A stretch of DNA of 64,000 nt from Bolinopsis microptera. Taxonomy: Eukaryota > Ctenophora > Tentaculata > Lobata > Bolinopsidae. Every line of letters starts with the position of its first letter. Position 1 is the stretch's first letter. Shown here piece after piece: positions 24,871 to 36,529 of this stretch. A program made the translations under genes and the position numbers. The stretch spans positions 1,216,312 through 1,280,311 of the forward strand of contig NC_087084.1 in assembly GCF_026151205.1 (NCBI RefSeq), written 5' to 3'. The notes beneath the pieces were generated by a model. The model did no database searches. It was given only the letters and a program-made list of their open reading frames with translations, and was not told the origin of the DNA.

Positions 24871-26479
24871 GACATTGTCAAGGTTCATGCTCCTGACACC
24901 CTATCTAATGTGAAACATGTACAATATTTTTGATGTGTGTAAATATATTTTTATGATAGTAATAATTAATATATTGAAGATAAATGTAGTAGTAATAGTA
25001 GTAGTCATTAAGCAGCCAGTAGCATAGCGTATAAGTAATAGAAGCAAATCAAGTTTCTTCTTTTTCTCTTCTTCCGCAGTGTGCGGTCATTCAAAAGGAT
25101 ACAAATCAGTTCTTTGTTAGAGAAAGATATGTCACCCAACCTTAGCCGTTATGATTAAATATCCCCCTATTTCGGTTAAACTACTGTCAGAGAGTTTTGA
25201 ATATCAAATACTTATATTCAATTGGTGGTAAAAAATAAAGGTGAAATAAATGGCCGATTGATGGAATATAATCAGTGACAGAGAACTGACAAATCAACAA
25301 CAAAAAACACAAATATATTGTTGAGGTTTAAATTTATAAGTCTAAAGCAAAAGCAAAAGCAAAAGCAAAAGCAAAAGTGCAACTCAGTTTGTGTTAACTC
25401 TTCACAAACTACTCTGTATATATACGCAAAAGTTAATGACAAATGACAAACCTAATCGAGCTTAGTTGCTTATGAGTGCGTTTTAGCAATGCGAAATGTT
25501 TACTCTTTTTGAAGAATTTTACAAAGGAATTAATTTTTACGTTTGTGGAGGTATGTACAATATAAAAGTTGTAATCTAAAAATAGTTCAAATCAGACTCT
25601 TTCACGAGAACTGGAAGTCCTGTTTGTTTGGATTTCAATAATCCTGATTATACCTAACTAGCAGGAACCCGTATAACCCTAAAATGGTGTCAAGACTCGA
25701 GAGACTAAAATGATTATTAAATATTTAATTCGCGTTTTTGACACACTTGGGGTCCAAATCTTGGGCTCTTTTAAAAGTTGCGTTAAAGTTGATGCCGTGT
25801 TGTCAGTAAAATGGTACGGATAAACACACATATATATATATCGCCTCGCTTTATATATAGTAAGCTAGTAACACTAGACTTACAGCATAGTGAATATGTA
25901 AGCAATAAAGCAGCTTTAAGACTGCTTTAAGACTTTAAAAGAATACGATTATTTAATCAAGTCTAATTAACAAAGGCAATTAATTAGTTACCATGTTTAC
26001 AGTTACTACATCAACGTAGCCAGACAATTATTGCAAATAACAATCTTAATAAAGCAGGTTAAATTATCAACATGTGCTATAGTGTAATTATGTAACACTA
26101 GAGCACTAGGCACCTTGACTATCTTACACCTCATAGAACACAAGAACTAAAAAAGAAAACATAGTTTAAGCTGGAGCCCATCATGTTGCCATCAGCTGGT
26201 CCGCCTGGCACCTGTTACTCTTGTTGTTGTGAACTTCACATCTGGTACCTTAACATGTTGCACAGTGCACATACTTCTTGTGAACTTCACGATGTGAACT
26301 TCACAAGAAGCATGTGCAACATTAGGGTTGGGGTTGGACTTAAGGCGTAATAGTGCTATCGTAATGTGGGAACCTCTATCTGACCTACTACCGTGAGGAA
26401 GTTCTGTCATGTAACCTATTACTTAAGCCACGAATATTATCACAGATATAAATCCTGTTATCCTAACTCCTATAGTATT
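24871..26479. other. Duplicated intron/intergenic DNA, no gene
   Basis: This AT-rich stretch matches 45626-47200 with small differences. It contains a short run of aaagca units at 25342-25378 and a TA run near 25832. No coding sequence is recognised. In block 1 it lies in the intron between the signal-peptide exon and the first Ig exon. Confidence 0.8.
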
Positions 26480-26595
26480 AGTGTGATAAACACGCTCACC
26501 ACCTATCCTATAGTATTAGAGTATTAGAGTAGTATTAGTGTGATAAACACGCTCACCACCTATCCTATAGTATTAGAGTATTAGAGTAGCATTAG
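26480..26595. repeat. Tandem duplication at the LINE insertion site
   Basis: The phrase agtgtgataaacacgctcac followed by cacctatcctatagtattag occurs twice here, and again after the LINE at 30363. The other copy of the duplicated segment (47316-47370) has a shorter, rearranged version. Confidence 0.75.
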
Positions 26596-29500
26596 TCTTC
26601 CCCTGATCCTCGGGGGAGACACCAACGCTCACCACACAGCTTGGGGCAGCACTAACATCAACAAAAGGGGTGATCTACTGATGGAGATGTTACTCAGGTA
26701 CAACTTGTCCATCTACAACGATGGTTCAATGACATTCCAGAACGTTCTCCGCTGTGAAGCTCTGGACGTTACCCTTGGCAACCCTTCGGCCTGCGATCTC
26801 ATCTCATCCTGGCACATCTCAGATAGCCCGTCTCTTTCCGACCACTCCCTTATAAACTTTACCATAAACCTTCATCGTACTCCCTCTTCTCCCTCTCCCT
26901 CTCCCCCAAGAAGACGAGTTATAAAACAAAACACCACTGATGCAGCTTCCTTTCAAGAACACCTAGCGGACCTGATTACCTCCTTCTCTAAACACCTCTC
27001 TGCAGAATGCACAACAGTCAAGGAACTCAATGATAAGACGGAACTTATTAACACCATTATTCACAAAGCCGCTAAACTCTCACAATCGCATTACTTCATT
27101 TCCTCATCAGCAACGGCAAAGAATTTGAAATCTCCTTGGTGGACCAAAGAACTAAGGATTGCTCGAAACAGGGTTAGGCGATGCTGGAACAGATGGAAAA
27201 GATCAGGTGCGCTGACCGATCTAGCGTCTTATAAAAAACACAATAACAAGTACGTCAAACTAATAAAGAAAGCCAAAAGTACTAGTTGGCAAAAACACTG
27301 CTCCAATACATCGTCCTCTCGCCAAAAGTCAGCTAACCTCATCAAACGATTGAAACAGAGCAAAACCTCCTTGTCATCTATAAAAAAGGACAACGGCTCC
27401 TTCACTCAAACTCCCCTAGAAACATTATCTGCTATCACCAACAAGGACACTATGTCGAGTAACCCCTCATCCCAGTCCTCTCGAACGTTATACTGTCCTA
27501 ATGTATCTCAGTCCTCCAATCAACCCTCTCCTTCCGAACTTGCTTCTCTTATCTGTACAAAGAAGAGAATCGATAAAGCCTTCTCCTTCCTCACTAATAA
27601 GAAAGCCCCCGGTCCTGATAACATCTCTAATAACTTGATAATCCTCTCCTGGCCTCAGCTTAATACATTTTTCTATGATCTTTTTAAGGACAGCCTACGC
27701 TTGGGTTTTATCCCCCACTCATGGAATACATCTTCAGGTATCTTTTTGCCTAAACCTGGCAAGAAATTACACTTTCTCGCCCAAAACTGGCGAACTATTA
27801 ATCTTTGCTCCAGTCTCCTCAAACTTCTAGAGAGAACTGTGCTTCTTTTCCTCAACGATGAACTTGACATAGACAAGTCTCTTAGCGACAACCAGTTAGG
27901 ATTCAGAAAAGGGAGATCTACGGACGAAGCGCTCCACCAGATAGTCTCATTCATTGAAGGCTCACTCTCCAAAGGCCACTTTGCACTAACGTGTTTCGTC
28001 GACATTAAGGCAGCCTTTGACTCTATTTCCTTCAGAAGCATCATCACTGCCCTTGAGAGATCAGACATAAACAATCACCTTATCAAATAGATCATTAACC
28101 TTTTGGGAAATCGTAAGGTCCTCTTTACATTGAAAGGGGTTTCCCTCATCAAATACATGCTAAAAGGAACTCCTCAAGGCGGGGTACTCTCGCCCCTTCT
28201 CTGGAACCTCGTTATCGACTCCCTCCTCGTGTCTCTTACCACATCACTCCACAAACCTGACTTCACACAGGGTTTTGCGGATGACCTAGTCACAGCAGTC
28301 ACAGGTGACCACCTCCCCACTCTTATTGAACGGATGCAACTCTAGTTAACATTATCAACAACTGGTGTAAAGCCAACGACTTGGAACTGTCTCCCCTCAA
28401 GACCTCATTAGTACTCTTTACATGGAAACGGAAGTTTGTCGTAGATACCCCGATAACGATCGATGACCATCCTATCGAATACTCCTCAGATGTACGTTAT
28501 TTAGGATTGATCCTGGATCAAAAACTGAACTGGAGTAAACACGTCGACCAAATCATCAAAAAAGCTACCTGGTCCCTCCTCGCAACTAGTAGAACTATTG
28601 GCAAAAACTGGGGTTACACAACAAACACAGCACGGTGGATCTATAATTCAGTTGTAGTACCAGCTGTGACCTACGGATGTCACGTTTGGGGAATTAACCC
28701 TAAATCACACATTAACGCAAAACTGTCCAAAGTCCAGTCCCTTGCTTGTCGCACAATAGTCCACTGCCCTATTTATACGTCTAGAAGAACCATGGAAGTT
28801 ACCACAGGTATCCTGCCACTCCAAAGCGAGATTAAAAAGACTGCCTGCTCGACCCTTTTCCGTCTGCAAGGTCACCAAAGGTTCAACCTAGTCCACAACC
28901 CCAGAACAAAATTCCAACCGCATTCATCTACCTACTCCGATTGCCTCACACCTAGTATCGAACATTGGGACATCACCCGTCCAGTGAGATTTAAGACTCC
29001 GATGTTCAGTGCAAATTTGGCCTCCGAACAACAATTGAACGAACTCATCTCCTCCCACAAGACGGTAACAGATCGATACCACTTCTGCTGCTTTACTGAT
29101 GGATCCCGCCTCAATAACAAAACAGGCTCAGCACTTGTGGTATACTCCATGCATGACGTAGACCCCTTAGCTACATTCAAATGGAGACTGGATGACCACA
29201 ACACCGTTTTCCAAGCCGAAATGATGGCCATTAGAGAAGCTTGCGCTTGCCTTCGCTCCCTGCCCTGTCAGAACGCATCAGTAGCCATCTTCACAGACTC
29301 ACTTTCTGCAGTTCATGCCCTATCTGCCGACGCCTCGTCTAGCCCATTATGCATCGAAACAAGAAAAGAACTAGATATGCTCACATCATTTTGCTCTTCT
29401 GTTTCCCTAGCATGGATAAGAGGACACTCAGGTATAAGAGGAAACGATCTGGCTGACACTCTTGCGAAGGAAGGGACCACCTGCAGCTCCATTAAAACAG

Positions 29501-30354
29501 TACCTCTTCCCGTAAGCCATTACAAGACGACACTGCGAGATAACAGCTTTACCTCCAGAGTCAACAACTGGTCTGACTCCACTTCCTCTAACCCTCTACT
29601 CTCCCTACTTACCCACTACTCCTTACCACAGCACATTAAATTCTTCAGGTCTCTTAACAGGCGTAACTCTCGCATTATTACTGCTTTTCTGGATAACCGT
29701 GCACCACTTCAAGCCTTTCTGAACAAAATAGACGACACGATCAACCCTAATTGTTCGTACTGTTTCTCTGGACGCCAAGACAATTACCACGTTCTCTTTT
29801 TCTGCCCAGCCCTGGAGTTCGATCGGCTACAACACCTTGGCTCCTCTCCTCACCTAGCAGATTTTAACAGCATCTCACCCCATTCTTTACTCAAGTTCCT
29901 CCTTAGCATTCCCCTTTACCTGAGATTCGCAGAGTGACAATGTTTTGACATTACTTATGTTTACCTTGTGTTCATTTATATTATTACTCACTAAACCATT
30001 AGATACCCCACAACTATCACTTGCTAAACCTCATCTCTTATCCATCATGTAATTGCGCCTATGATCCTACCACCTCCCACAACAAGAGTTTGTAACCAGC
30101 AACGTGGTCAAAGGACTCACAGAATCTCAACAACACGGAAGATACTCTCTTCTATTCTCAAACCACAGGTAAGTCAGGCAGTGGTTCACACTCTGTTGAT
30201 ATCTCACTAGTGAGATTTATGGTTTCTCACCTTTCTTAAAGTCGAGTGTGTCCCACAACCAAGCACTCTGCCTAGAAGTCCTACATTATGTAATTTTATA
30301 TAATGATCTGGACATAAGTGGCAAGTAGCTCTTGAAAACAAACAAACAAACAAA
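26596..30354 (+). mobile_element. 5'-truncated non-LTR retrotransposon (LINE)
   Basis: The element is flanked by agcattag at 26588-26595 and 30355-30362, an 8-bp target duplication, and ends in an (aaac)n tail. It starts inside the endonuclease domain (LPLILGGDTNAHHTAWGS), so the 5' end and most of the endonuclease are missing. The equivalent place in the duplicated segment near 47.3 kb has no LINE, so it inserted after that duplication or was lost there. It lies antisense in the long first intron of block 1. RNase H after the reverse transcriptase points to the I group (I/Nimb/R1/Jockey side) of LINEs; the exact clade is uncertain. Confidence 0.9.
26597..29937 (+). pseudogene. LINE ORF2 remnant: EN-end, RT, RNase H
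   Basis: The reading frame is broken twice: an in-frame TAG at 28088-28090 (after INNHLIK) and a frameshift near 28340 (after ERMQ). Domains in order are the end of an APE-type endonuclease (GGDTNAHH), a reverse transcriptase with KKAPGPDNISNN, NQLGFRKGRSTDEAL, FVDIKAAFDSI, GTPQGGVLSPLLWN and the catalytic FADD at about 28276, then an RNase H domain with TDGS, AEMMAI, TDSLSA and GNDLAD acidic residues (29095-29460), and a C-terminal CX2C...H...C knuckle (CSYCFSG...HVLFFC). The first ATG at 26681 is internal, not a true start. The few lesions suggest a fairly young but dead copy. Confidence 0.9.
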
Positions 30355-30779
30355 AGCATTAGTGTGATAAACACGCTCACCACCTATCATAGAGCATACT
30401 GTTGTTCAACACAAGAGGAGACAACTGTAAATAACCACTGATACTGAACAAGTAAACAGGAGGACGGTAATTATTGGTCTAATTGGTCTACTAATGACTT
30501 TAAAGTGTGGTGCACGTGGCTAAACACCAATGATACGGGCTGCTTTAATTGTCCCTTCTCTTCATGGGTCAATAACATGTATAATTCATCACTTCATGTT
30601 CAAGTCCTATAAACAAACAAACAAACATATGGGTCAATATCTTAACCTGGCCCAGAAACAATGTCCAACATTTCCCTCCAAGTCCCGCTACCGTTGTTTT
30701 TACGTGCCTCTCCTAAAACATGTCAGGTCTCCAAAAAAATACAAAAAGTCTACTTCCAAGTCAGACTTGTAGACTGTAT

Positions 30780-31007
30780 GGTTCTCTTGCGATAGTGTAA
30801 ACGCGACAACTAGCGCTGGATAGCGACAACTCGCGCTGGATAGGCGATAGCGACAACTATCGCTAGCAATCCAGCGCTAGTTATCGCCATCCAGCGCAAG
30901 TTGTCGCTATTCAGCGCTGGTTAACGCTATCCAGCGCAAAATATAAATTTTCGATAACTAGTGCAATCCAGCGCTAGTTGTCGCGTTTACACTATCGCAA
31001 AAGAACC
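30780..31007. mobile_element. 228-bp foldback MITE, copy 1
   Basis: The terminal inverted repeats start ggttct and share gcgatagtgtaaacgcgaca then actagcgctgga. The interior is built of short agcgctggata / cgacaacta repeats in both orientations, so the element can fold along most of its length. It is flanked by gactgtat on both sides (30772-30779 and 31008-31015), an 8-bp target duplication as made by hAT, P or related transposases. No coding capacity. The second copy is at 47717-47973 in the duplicated segment. Confidence 0.88.
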
Positions 31008-31342
31008 GACTGTATTACCCGATATAAGCTGAACATGTTATCCCAATCAGGTACATGCTCCAACAACTTTATAGTAACTACTTACTTACTAATGTACTAT
31101 AATACTATACTAATGTACTATAATGTTATCTGTTGACAGCATATATACATGTGTCTATATTAATGTAACCACACCTAGACTAGGCACCTGATGAATGATG
31201 ATCAGTGGTCAGGTCTTTAATTGTTGGACAGGTGTTTAATAGTCAAGTTATAAATAACTTAATAGGCGGGGGGAAGAGATTGAAGCTATATTTTGGCAAC
31301 ATAGAAATAACAGACTATAAGTATAATATATAAGATTCTATG

Positions 31343-31990
31343 ATTAAATATTATCACAAATGTAATTTGTTAGTTATTTTTATTACATTTATTAACTAGT
31401 TTATCTGGCGGAGTGACTGAAACATTTAATTTAACTAATTTCTTACCTGGACTAGCTATTATCGTTCTTGTCAGGATGGTCAGATACAAAAGCACCAAAA
31501 CCCTCATCGTTATTGGGACTGGCTGTTGAAACTTGTGTTCGTTTTTAAATTTCACGTCGATAAACAAGCGAGGTGGGCCAGTTCAAAACAAGAAATAAAC
31601 TCTTTTTTATGGTTTTTATAAAATTATAGCGCTCAGTAGTTCCTGTGGTTACTACGTCAATTTCTCCAGGTAAAATCGTTTAATCGACCCTTTAATCGAT
31701 CTGAAAGTAAAAAATGAGAAAAGCCGAGAGAGAGATTCACTGGTCATTGGCCATTTTGCTGTTCTTCGGTATTATTTTTTCTTATTTCTTACGTGTAGAG
31801 TGGTGTGAATATACTGCACCTACTATTACACTATTATTATTAATTAGTATAACTTAATAATTAATAAACCCCGGAATAGCCAGATGCTCTTTTCGAACCA
31901 GCACTTCATTTTGATATGACGCTAATATTCAATCATGGGAGATTGAAAACATTGTAGATAGTAAAACCTCAAAAAATAAAAGAACGGTAT
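31343..31990 (-). promoter_or_regulatory. Block 1-only segment with first exon and likely promoter
   Basis: The segment between gattctatg and gaatattga is absent from the duplicated copy (the same flanks meet at about 48298). It carries the signal-peptide exon at 31447-31507, so the bases to its right (31508 to about 31990) are the likely 5' UTR and promoter on the minus strand. An AT-rich TATA-like stretch (ataattttataaaaa on the minus strand) lies near 31612-31626. I see no other core-promoter motif that I trust. Confidence 0.4.
31447..31507 (-). CDS. Signal-peptide exon, start of block 1 gene
   Basis: The minus strand has ATG at 31507 followed by MRVLVLLYLTILTRTIIAS, then PG across a CCAG/gtaaga donor. 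The profile is a short basic start, a hydrophobic core and a small-residue cleavage region, so a secretory signal peptide. The coding part is 61 bp, ending in phase 1, which joins in frame with the phase-1 exon at 24540-24409 to give IASPGVTVTDKEV. An upstream in-frame ATG at 31567 would add 20 residues before the hydrophobic core and is less likely. Block 2 lacks this exon. Confidence 0.72.
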
Positions 31991-32697
31991 TATTTTATGA
32001 CTTGAATATTGAACCTAGGGCGCATAAATATTAGCACCTTACTTGGAGCAAATCAGGCGCTCAGATGTGGTTGAAAACAAGGAAGTAAAAAATACTTACA
32101 AGCTTAGCCTCTGAAAGAACAAGGAAAAGTAGTATATGGTGCATATACTACTAGGAAAGTGTAACAAACGAACTTTACAGTTGTAAACCGTCATAAAGCT
32201 AAAGCTTTAAATTTAGAATTAAAACAAGTCCTTCATACTTTCATATTATTATTATATAGCAAGGTGTAGATATTTTTTTATGCGATAAAAACTCAAAAAA
32301 TACTGTTAGCTTTCTTCTTGTGACCACGGGCTTTTACTGATGTAATAAAGTTAGCAATACAAATATCATTAATATGTAAAAACTAATAATTACATAAAAT
32401 GAGTTCATGTTTATACGTAAATAAAATAATAATATAATAACTATAACAAAAGATTTCCGGGAACTGTCGGCCCAGAAAGTGTATGGCAGAAAGTGTGACC
32501 TGACAAGTAAAGTGAACATGATACTAACTATACATTATACTGGGGCAGCGGGACAAAGGCAAGCAAGTCAGCTGCTACTACAACTACAACTAGAAGTAGC
32601 TATTATTACAACTGCTGAATAATACTTGTAACAAGCCCATCCTTGTTATTATTAGAACAAGAGCTACTACTCACACTGTATAGCGAGTGTTTGATAA

Positions 32698-32904
32698 AGT
32701 AACCTAGTAACCACTCAGTAACCTAGTAACCACTCAGTAACCTAGTAACCACTCAGTAACCTAGTAACCACTCAGTAACCTAGTAACCACTCAGTAACCT
32801 AGTAACCACTCAGTAACCTAGTAACCACTCAGTAACCTAGTAACCAATCAGTTACCTAGTAACCACTCAGTAACCTAGTAACCACTCAGTAACCTAGTAA
32901 CCAC
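32698..32904. repeat. 19-bp minisatellite, copy 1
   Basis: About 11 copies of agtaacctagtaaccactc in a row, with one variant (accaatcagttacc). The duplicated place at 48985-50060 has many more copies and is interrupted by a hAT-like element. Confidence 0.95.
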
Positions 32905-33045
32905 ACCAGCTACTACTGTATAGTGTGTGTTAGATAAAGTAAACTTATCACTTAGTTTCCATGTGTTATGCTGCAACAGTAACTCAGTAGTTATACTCGT
33001 CATCATTGAGTTGCAGTTATTCAGTTATTACACAGGTTAACTTAC

Positions 33046-33347
33046 CGAGAACATTGAGAGGAACAGAGTGAGAGTAGAAAGATTCCCCTCCATCAGAGGA
33101 GACAAGACACTTGTACTCTCCATCATCTCCAGTGTGTTCTCCACTGGGAGGAAAGATACTTTATTGATGGTACAATTGAATGGCACTTATACAACATCAT
33201 CGAAATAAAATACATGATATATCCAGATAAAACTAATTTCACAGATTTAAGTACTGCCTACCTTAAGGATAGTGTAGAAGTCTGAATGTTATTTTCAACT
33301 TCCCCCTGAATAATTTCGTATCCGTTGACTTTGGATACATCTTCACC
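33046..33347 (-). CDS. Ig domain exons 2 and 3, block 2
   Basis: Exon 33347-33262 (86 bp) reads EDVSKVNGYEIIQGEVENNI then QTSTLSLR. Exon 33143-33046 (98 bp) reads GEHTGDDGEYKCLVSSDGG then ESFYSHSVPLNVLG. With the first-half exon at 36851-36745 they form one 291-bp Ig domain. Acceptors (tctcgcag, cctcccag) and donors (gtaggc, gtaagt) are canonical. The intron between the first and second exon has swollen to 3.4 kb through the retroelement insertion at 33.4-36.7 kb; the same intron in block 3 is only 130 bases. The domain ends in phase 1 and no following exon is recognised. Confidence 0.78.
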
Positions 33348-33837
33348 CTGCGAGAAAGTCATTGATACTTTGATAGACCTTAATTATTGAGAAAAATAAA
33401 ATTACTTTTAACTCAAGTAATAACAAGAATTTTGCCGCAGTTAAACCACGCACGATCAATTTTCCCTACAATGTACTAGTACCATTAATTCTTTCGAGTG
33501 AAAAGTGTGACTGGAAAAAAGTGCAACATATTTACATACTATGTTTTTAATAAACGAGTAGGATTTGTGCATGGTATAAATTGAGGATTTATTTGACCAA
33601 TGTAGCGCCGCGCATCAACAATAAATTAAACCAGAAAATTGCGGAAAAATAACTTTGCGAAGGAGGAACTTCACTGTAATTAACTAACACATATATGCCT
33701 ATCGTCGCGCGCAGCATAACAGACGCTTCCTATACACTTAATTATAGGGGAGTGGTCTATATTGCGAAGGAGCAGACTTTTGTCATCATCGTAGCACCGT
33801 CGGGCCACCTCATATATCCAAACCCGATATACTAATA

Positions 33838-36529
33838 GATGGTCAAAGACATTTAGGAGCTGTGCTGGGGACTCCTGAATTCAAGGATACCTACATTAAC
33901 AACCTTGTAGTTGAGTGGAGTGATATGCTAAAAAAGTTAGTACAGTTTGCCAAATCACAGCCTCAGGCAGCCTACGCTTGTTTTACGCATGGTGTCCGCC
34001 ACAAATTTTCATATTTTATGAGGACACTAGATATCAGCTCTTATATGGGCCCTCTTGACAAAATAATTACTCATGAGCTTATTCCAACTATATTTGGCTG
34101 TCCAGTATCTCCTATACACCGAGAGCTTATGTCATTACCATTAAAGAACGGAGGTATGGGAATGCCACAGTTGGAGTATCTAGCGAAAAGAGAACATGCT
34201 GCATCGCTTTTGGTAACCCGGGGACTGGTCAATTCCATGAAAGGCAAATCTCTTGCTGCAACTGACACGGAATCGACAGAAGAGCTCCAAGACATGTCCA
34301 AACCCTGGAAAAATGACATAAAGGATTTGTTTTACTTGTTGCATGAAAAGCACTAATAAAGAACAACAAGAGGAGATACTTAAAAAGGTTGATAAGAAGA
34401 CTGCAAGGGTTTTGGAGCAGATTACCGAACCCTTGCCTACCTTGCCTAGGTCGGTCCAGATGAAATCTGGAACGAGTTTCGTGTCAACGCATGTCTCCAT
34501 TTATCTCTATCACTCATGAGCAGACGTATCATGTGGGGCTCTAAACCAGTATCTTCTTGAAGGACGTCCGGAAAGGTCTTGTCGTCCTCGATACCTTTTG
34601 CCGTAAGATGGTTGCCAGAAAAGGAGTTGCTGAGCAGGTTGGTCCTGTAGACGGTAGACATGCCCTGCAAAACGAAGTCTTCGTGTTTTGATGGTATCAG
34701 TCACCGATGGGATATTTCCGTAGAGGACGGAGTTAGGTGTGTGGGATTTCCATGAGATACCAAAGACCCTTCGTAGCATTCGTGTGTAAACACCGTCTAG
34801 TGCTTTAGTGTCAGCTTTCTTCAAAGTCCATGTTTCTGCGCCATATAAAAGAACAGGCTCGACTGCAGTTCTGAAAATTTTAGTCTTGATCTTTCTAGAC
34901 ATGTCAGATTTCCAGAAAACATCTAGACTTTCAAGTGCTTTCCATGCAAGGCCTTTCCTGACATTGATGTCTTTGCTGGTTGAAGCGATGTAGGATCCTA
35001 GATATTTAAAGTCGTGGACTTCTTCGAGAGGGTTGCTGTTAATGAAGACCCTATCATCCGAGTTAACAGGCCGTGGTAGGTTGTAGGACATGTATTTTGT
35101 CTTCTCGATGTTGATGAGTAAACCATACCGGGCTGCAATATCAGAGATACTTTGACAGAGGCGGCTGTTATCGCTGAAGCTGGGTGTGATTGTAGCTAAG
35201 TCATCGGCGAAGTCCAAATCTGCTATGTAATCACAACCTACTTTAAGCCCATCGTGTGGACCTATTGCCAGTCTAAGAATGAAGTCCAGGACGATAATGA
35301 AGATAAGCGGAGCAAGAACATCGCCCTGGAGAATTCCAAGGTTGGTCAGGAATTCAAGAGTTGTACCTTCAGGGATCATGATCTTGGCTTTGGTGTTGAT
35401 GTAAAGGGACATAATGGCTTTGATTATTATCTTAGGGAAGCCATAGGACGCCAGAATGTTAGGAAGATGAGATCTAAAGATGCAATCAAACGCCTTAGAG
35501 AAATCAATGAAGGAGATGACGCAGGGGAGCTGGAAGTTGATGACTTCTTCAATTATTCGCCTAAGGGCCAAGATCTAAGGTGCTAAAAGGTTCTGTCCTG
35601 AAAACAGCAGAGGCATATCTATCCTTCCTGTTGCCACCAAGATCTACAACAGGCTGCTTCTCAATCGTATCAGAACTCATATTGAACCTCGCTTACGGTA
35701 CAACCAGAATGGTTTCCGTCCTGGAAGGGGCACTCGTGAACAGATTACCGAACCAGGGAGCTCAAATTGGCTCTCATATTTACCACTTAGAAAACATGGT
35801 TTCGTTCTAAATAAATCTGAATTCAGGGATTCTATCAGATTGCGGTACAACTTAGATCTGGATCGTTTGCCATCACAATGTCCATGCGGAAAAACGTTTG
35901 ATGTGAACCATTCGCTAAATTGCCATCTTGGTGGCTACATCATTATCAGACACAATGAAATTAGGGATTTTTTAGCTGGCTTGCTGAACACTGTTTGCTC
36001 GGACGTGGAAGTTGAACCTCAGCTTCAAGAACTAGAAGGAGAGCAGTTCAAGAGGTCCTCAACACTAACGGGTGACCAGGCAAGACCCGATATTAGAGCT
36101 CGTGGTTTCTATAGGCCGGGCCAAGTGGCTTTTTTCGATGTTAAGGTAATTAATCCTAATTCTAATTCCTACCTTCAACATTCGACAAAGAAGACCATGG
36201 AGAACGCCGAGAGACAGAAAACACGATGCTACAACGAGAGAATACTTAATGTAGAGCACGGGTCATTCGCTCCATTAATATATTCAGTAACGGGTGGCAT
36301 GGGACCTCAAGCCAGGACATTTGAGAAACTGCTTTGCAACAAACTTGCTTATAAGAAGAAGCAGAATTACAACGATATTATAAATTATTATCGGTGTAAA
36401 TTATCATTTTTAATTAGGAAATTAATTTTATTGTGTATTAGAGGATCAAGAAATACCTCAAACAAAACTTACGAATTATCTAACATGGATGATTTAGAAT
36501 TTAACTCTTTCGAATCGAAAGTCAACTAA
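33838..36529 (+). pseudogene. Retroelement protein C-terminus with PD-D-K type endonuclease, split
   Basis: The first part (33838-34431) reads DGQRHLGAVLGTPEF, then FAKSQPQAAYACFTHGVRHK, then HRELMSLPLKNGGMGMPQLE, as found downstream of the reverse transcriptase in a family common in marine invertebrate genomes. A frameshift lies near 34350. After the nested LINE the frame resumes at 35741 and reads SYLPLRKHGFVL, a CPCGKTFDVNHSLNC zinc-binding motif, RHNEIRD, ARPDIRARGFYRPGQ and AFFDVKV. The CCHC motif followed by RPD-x15-D-V-K resembles the restriction-like endonuclease of R2/NeSL/Hero-type LINEs; I am not certain of the clade. The reverse transcriptase core is missing, so this is a 5'-truncated dead copy. 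Confidence 0.7.
34432..35740 (-). mobile_element. Nested LINE with 5' inversion (twin priming)
   Basis: The target duplication cagattaccgaacc flanks it at 34418-34431 and 35741-35754. Most of the insert (about 35575 to 34432) is a minus-strand reverse transcriptase: ALRRIIEEVINFQLP, SFIDFSKAFDC, LGILQGDVLAPLIFI, LDFADDLATI, then a LRRVFGISWKSHTPNSVL tail. The remaining part (about 35595-35740) is the directly preceding piece of the same protein but on the plus strand: SILPVATKIYNRLLLNR, then RYNQNGFRPGRGT. This inverted-5'-part arrangement is the hallmark of twin priming. A frameshift near 34590 separates the last C-terminal segment (DKTFPDVLQEDTGL). The 3' end is a short aggcaagg repeat rather than poly(A), as in RTE-like elements. 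The element is 5' truncated. Confidence 0.85.

Noticed and set aside
24395-24913. Several overlapping long frames in the 15-bp repeat (MVTVT, NHGNS, YCYHG repeats)
   Set aside because: All frames on both strands stay open because the unit is 15 bp. Only the minus-strand Ig exon at 24409-24540 is supported.
26681-26683. ATG at 26681 as true start of the LINE protein
   Set aside because: The frame is open upstream to the insertion boundary and encodes endonuclease sequence, so the ATG is internal to a truncated protein.
32334-32519. Hydrophobic minus-strand frame that could be a transmembrane tail, also at 48620-48805
   Set aside because: Its conservation equals that of surrounding non-coding DNA, the differences change amino acids, and no acceptor joins it in the phase needed after the VPLNVLG exon.
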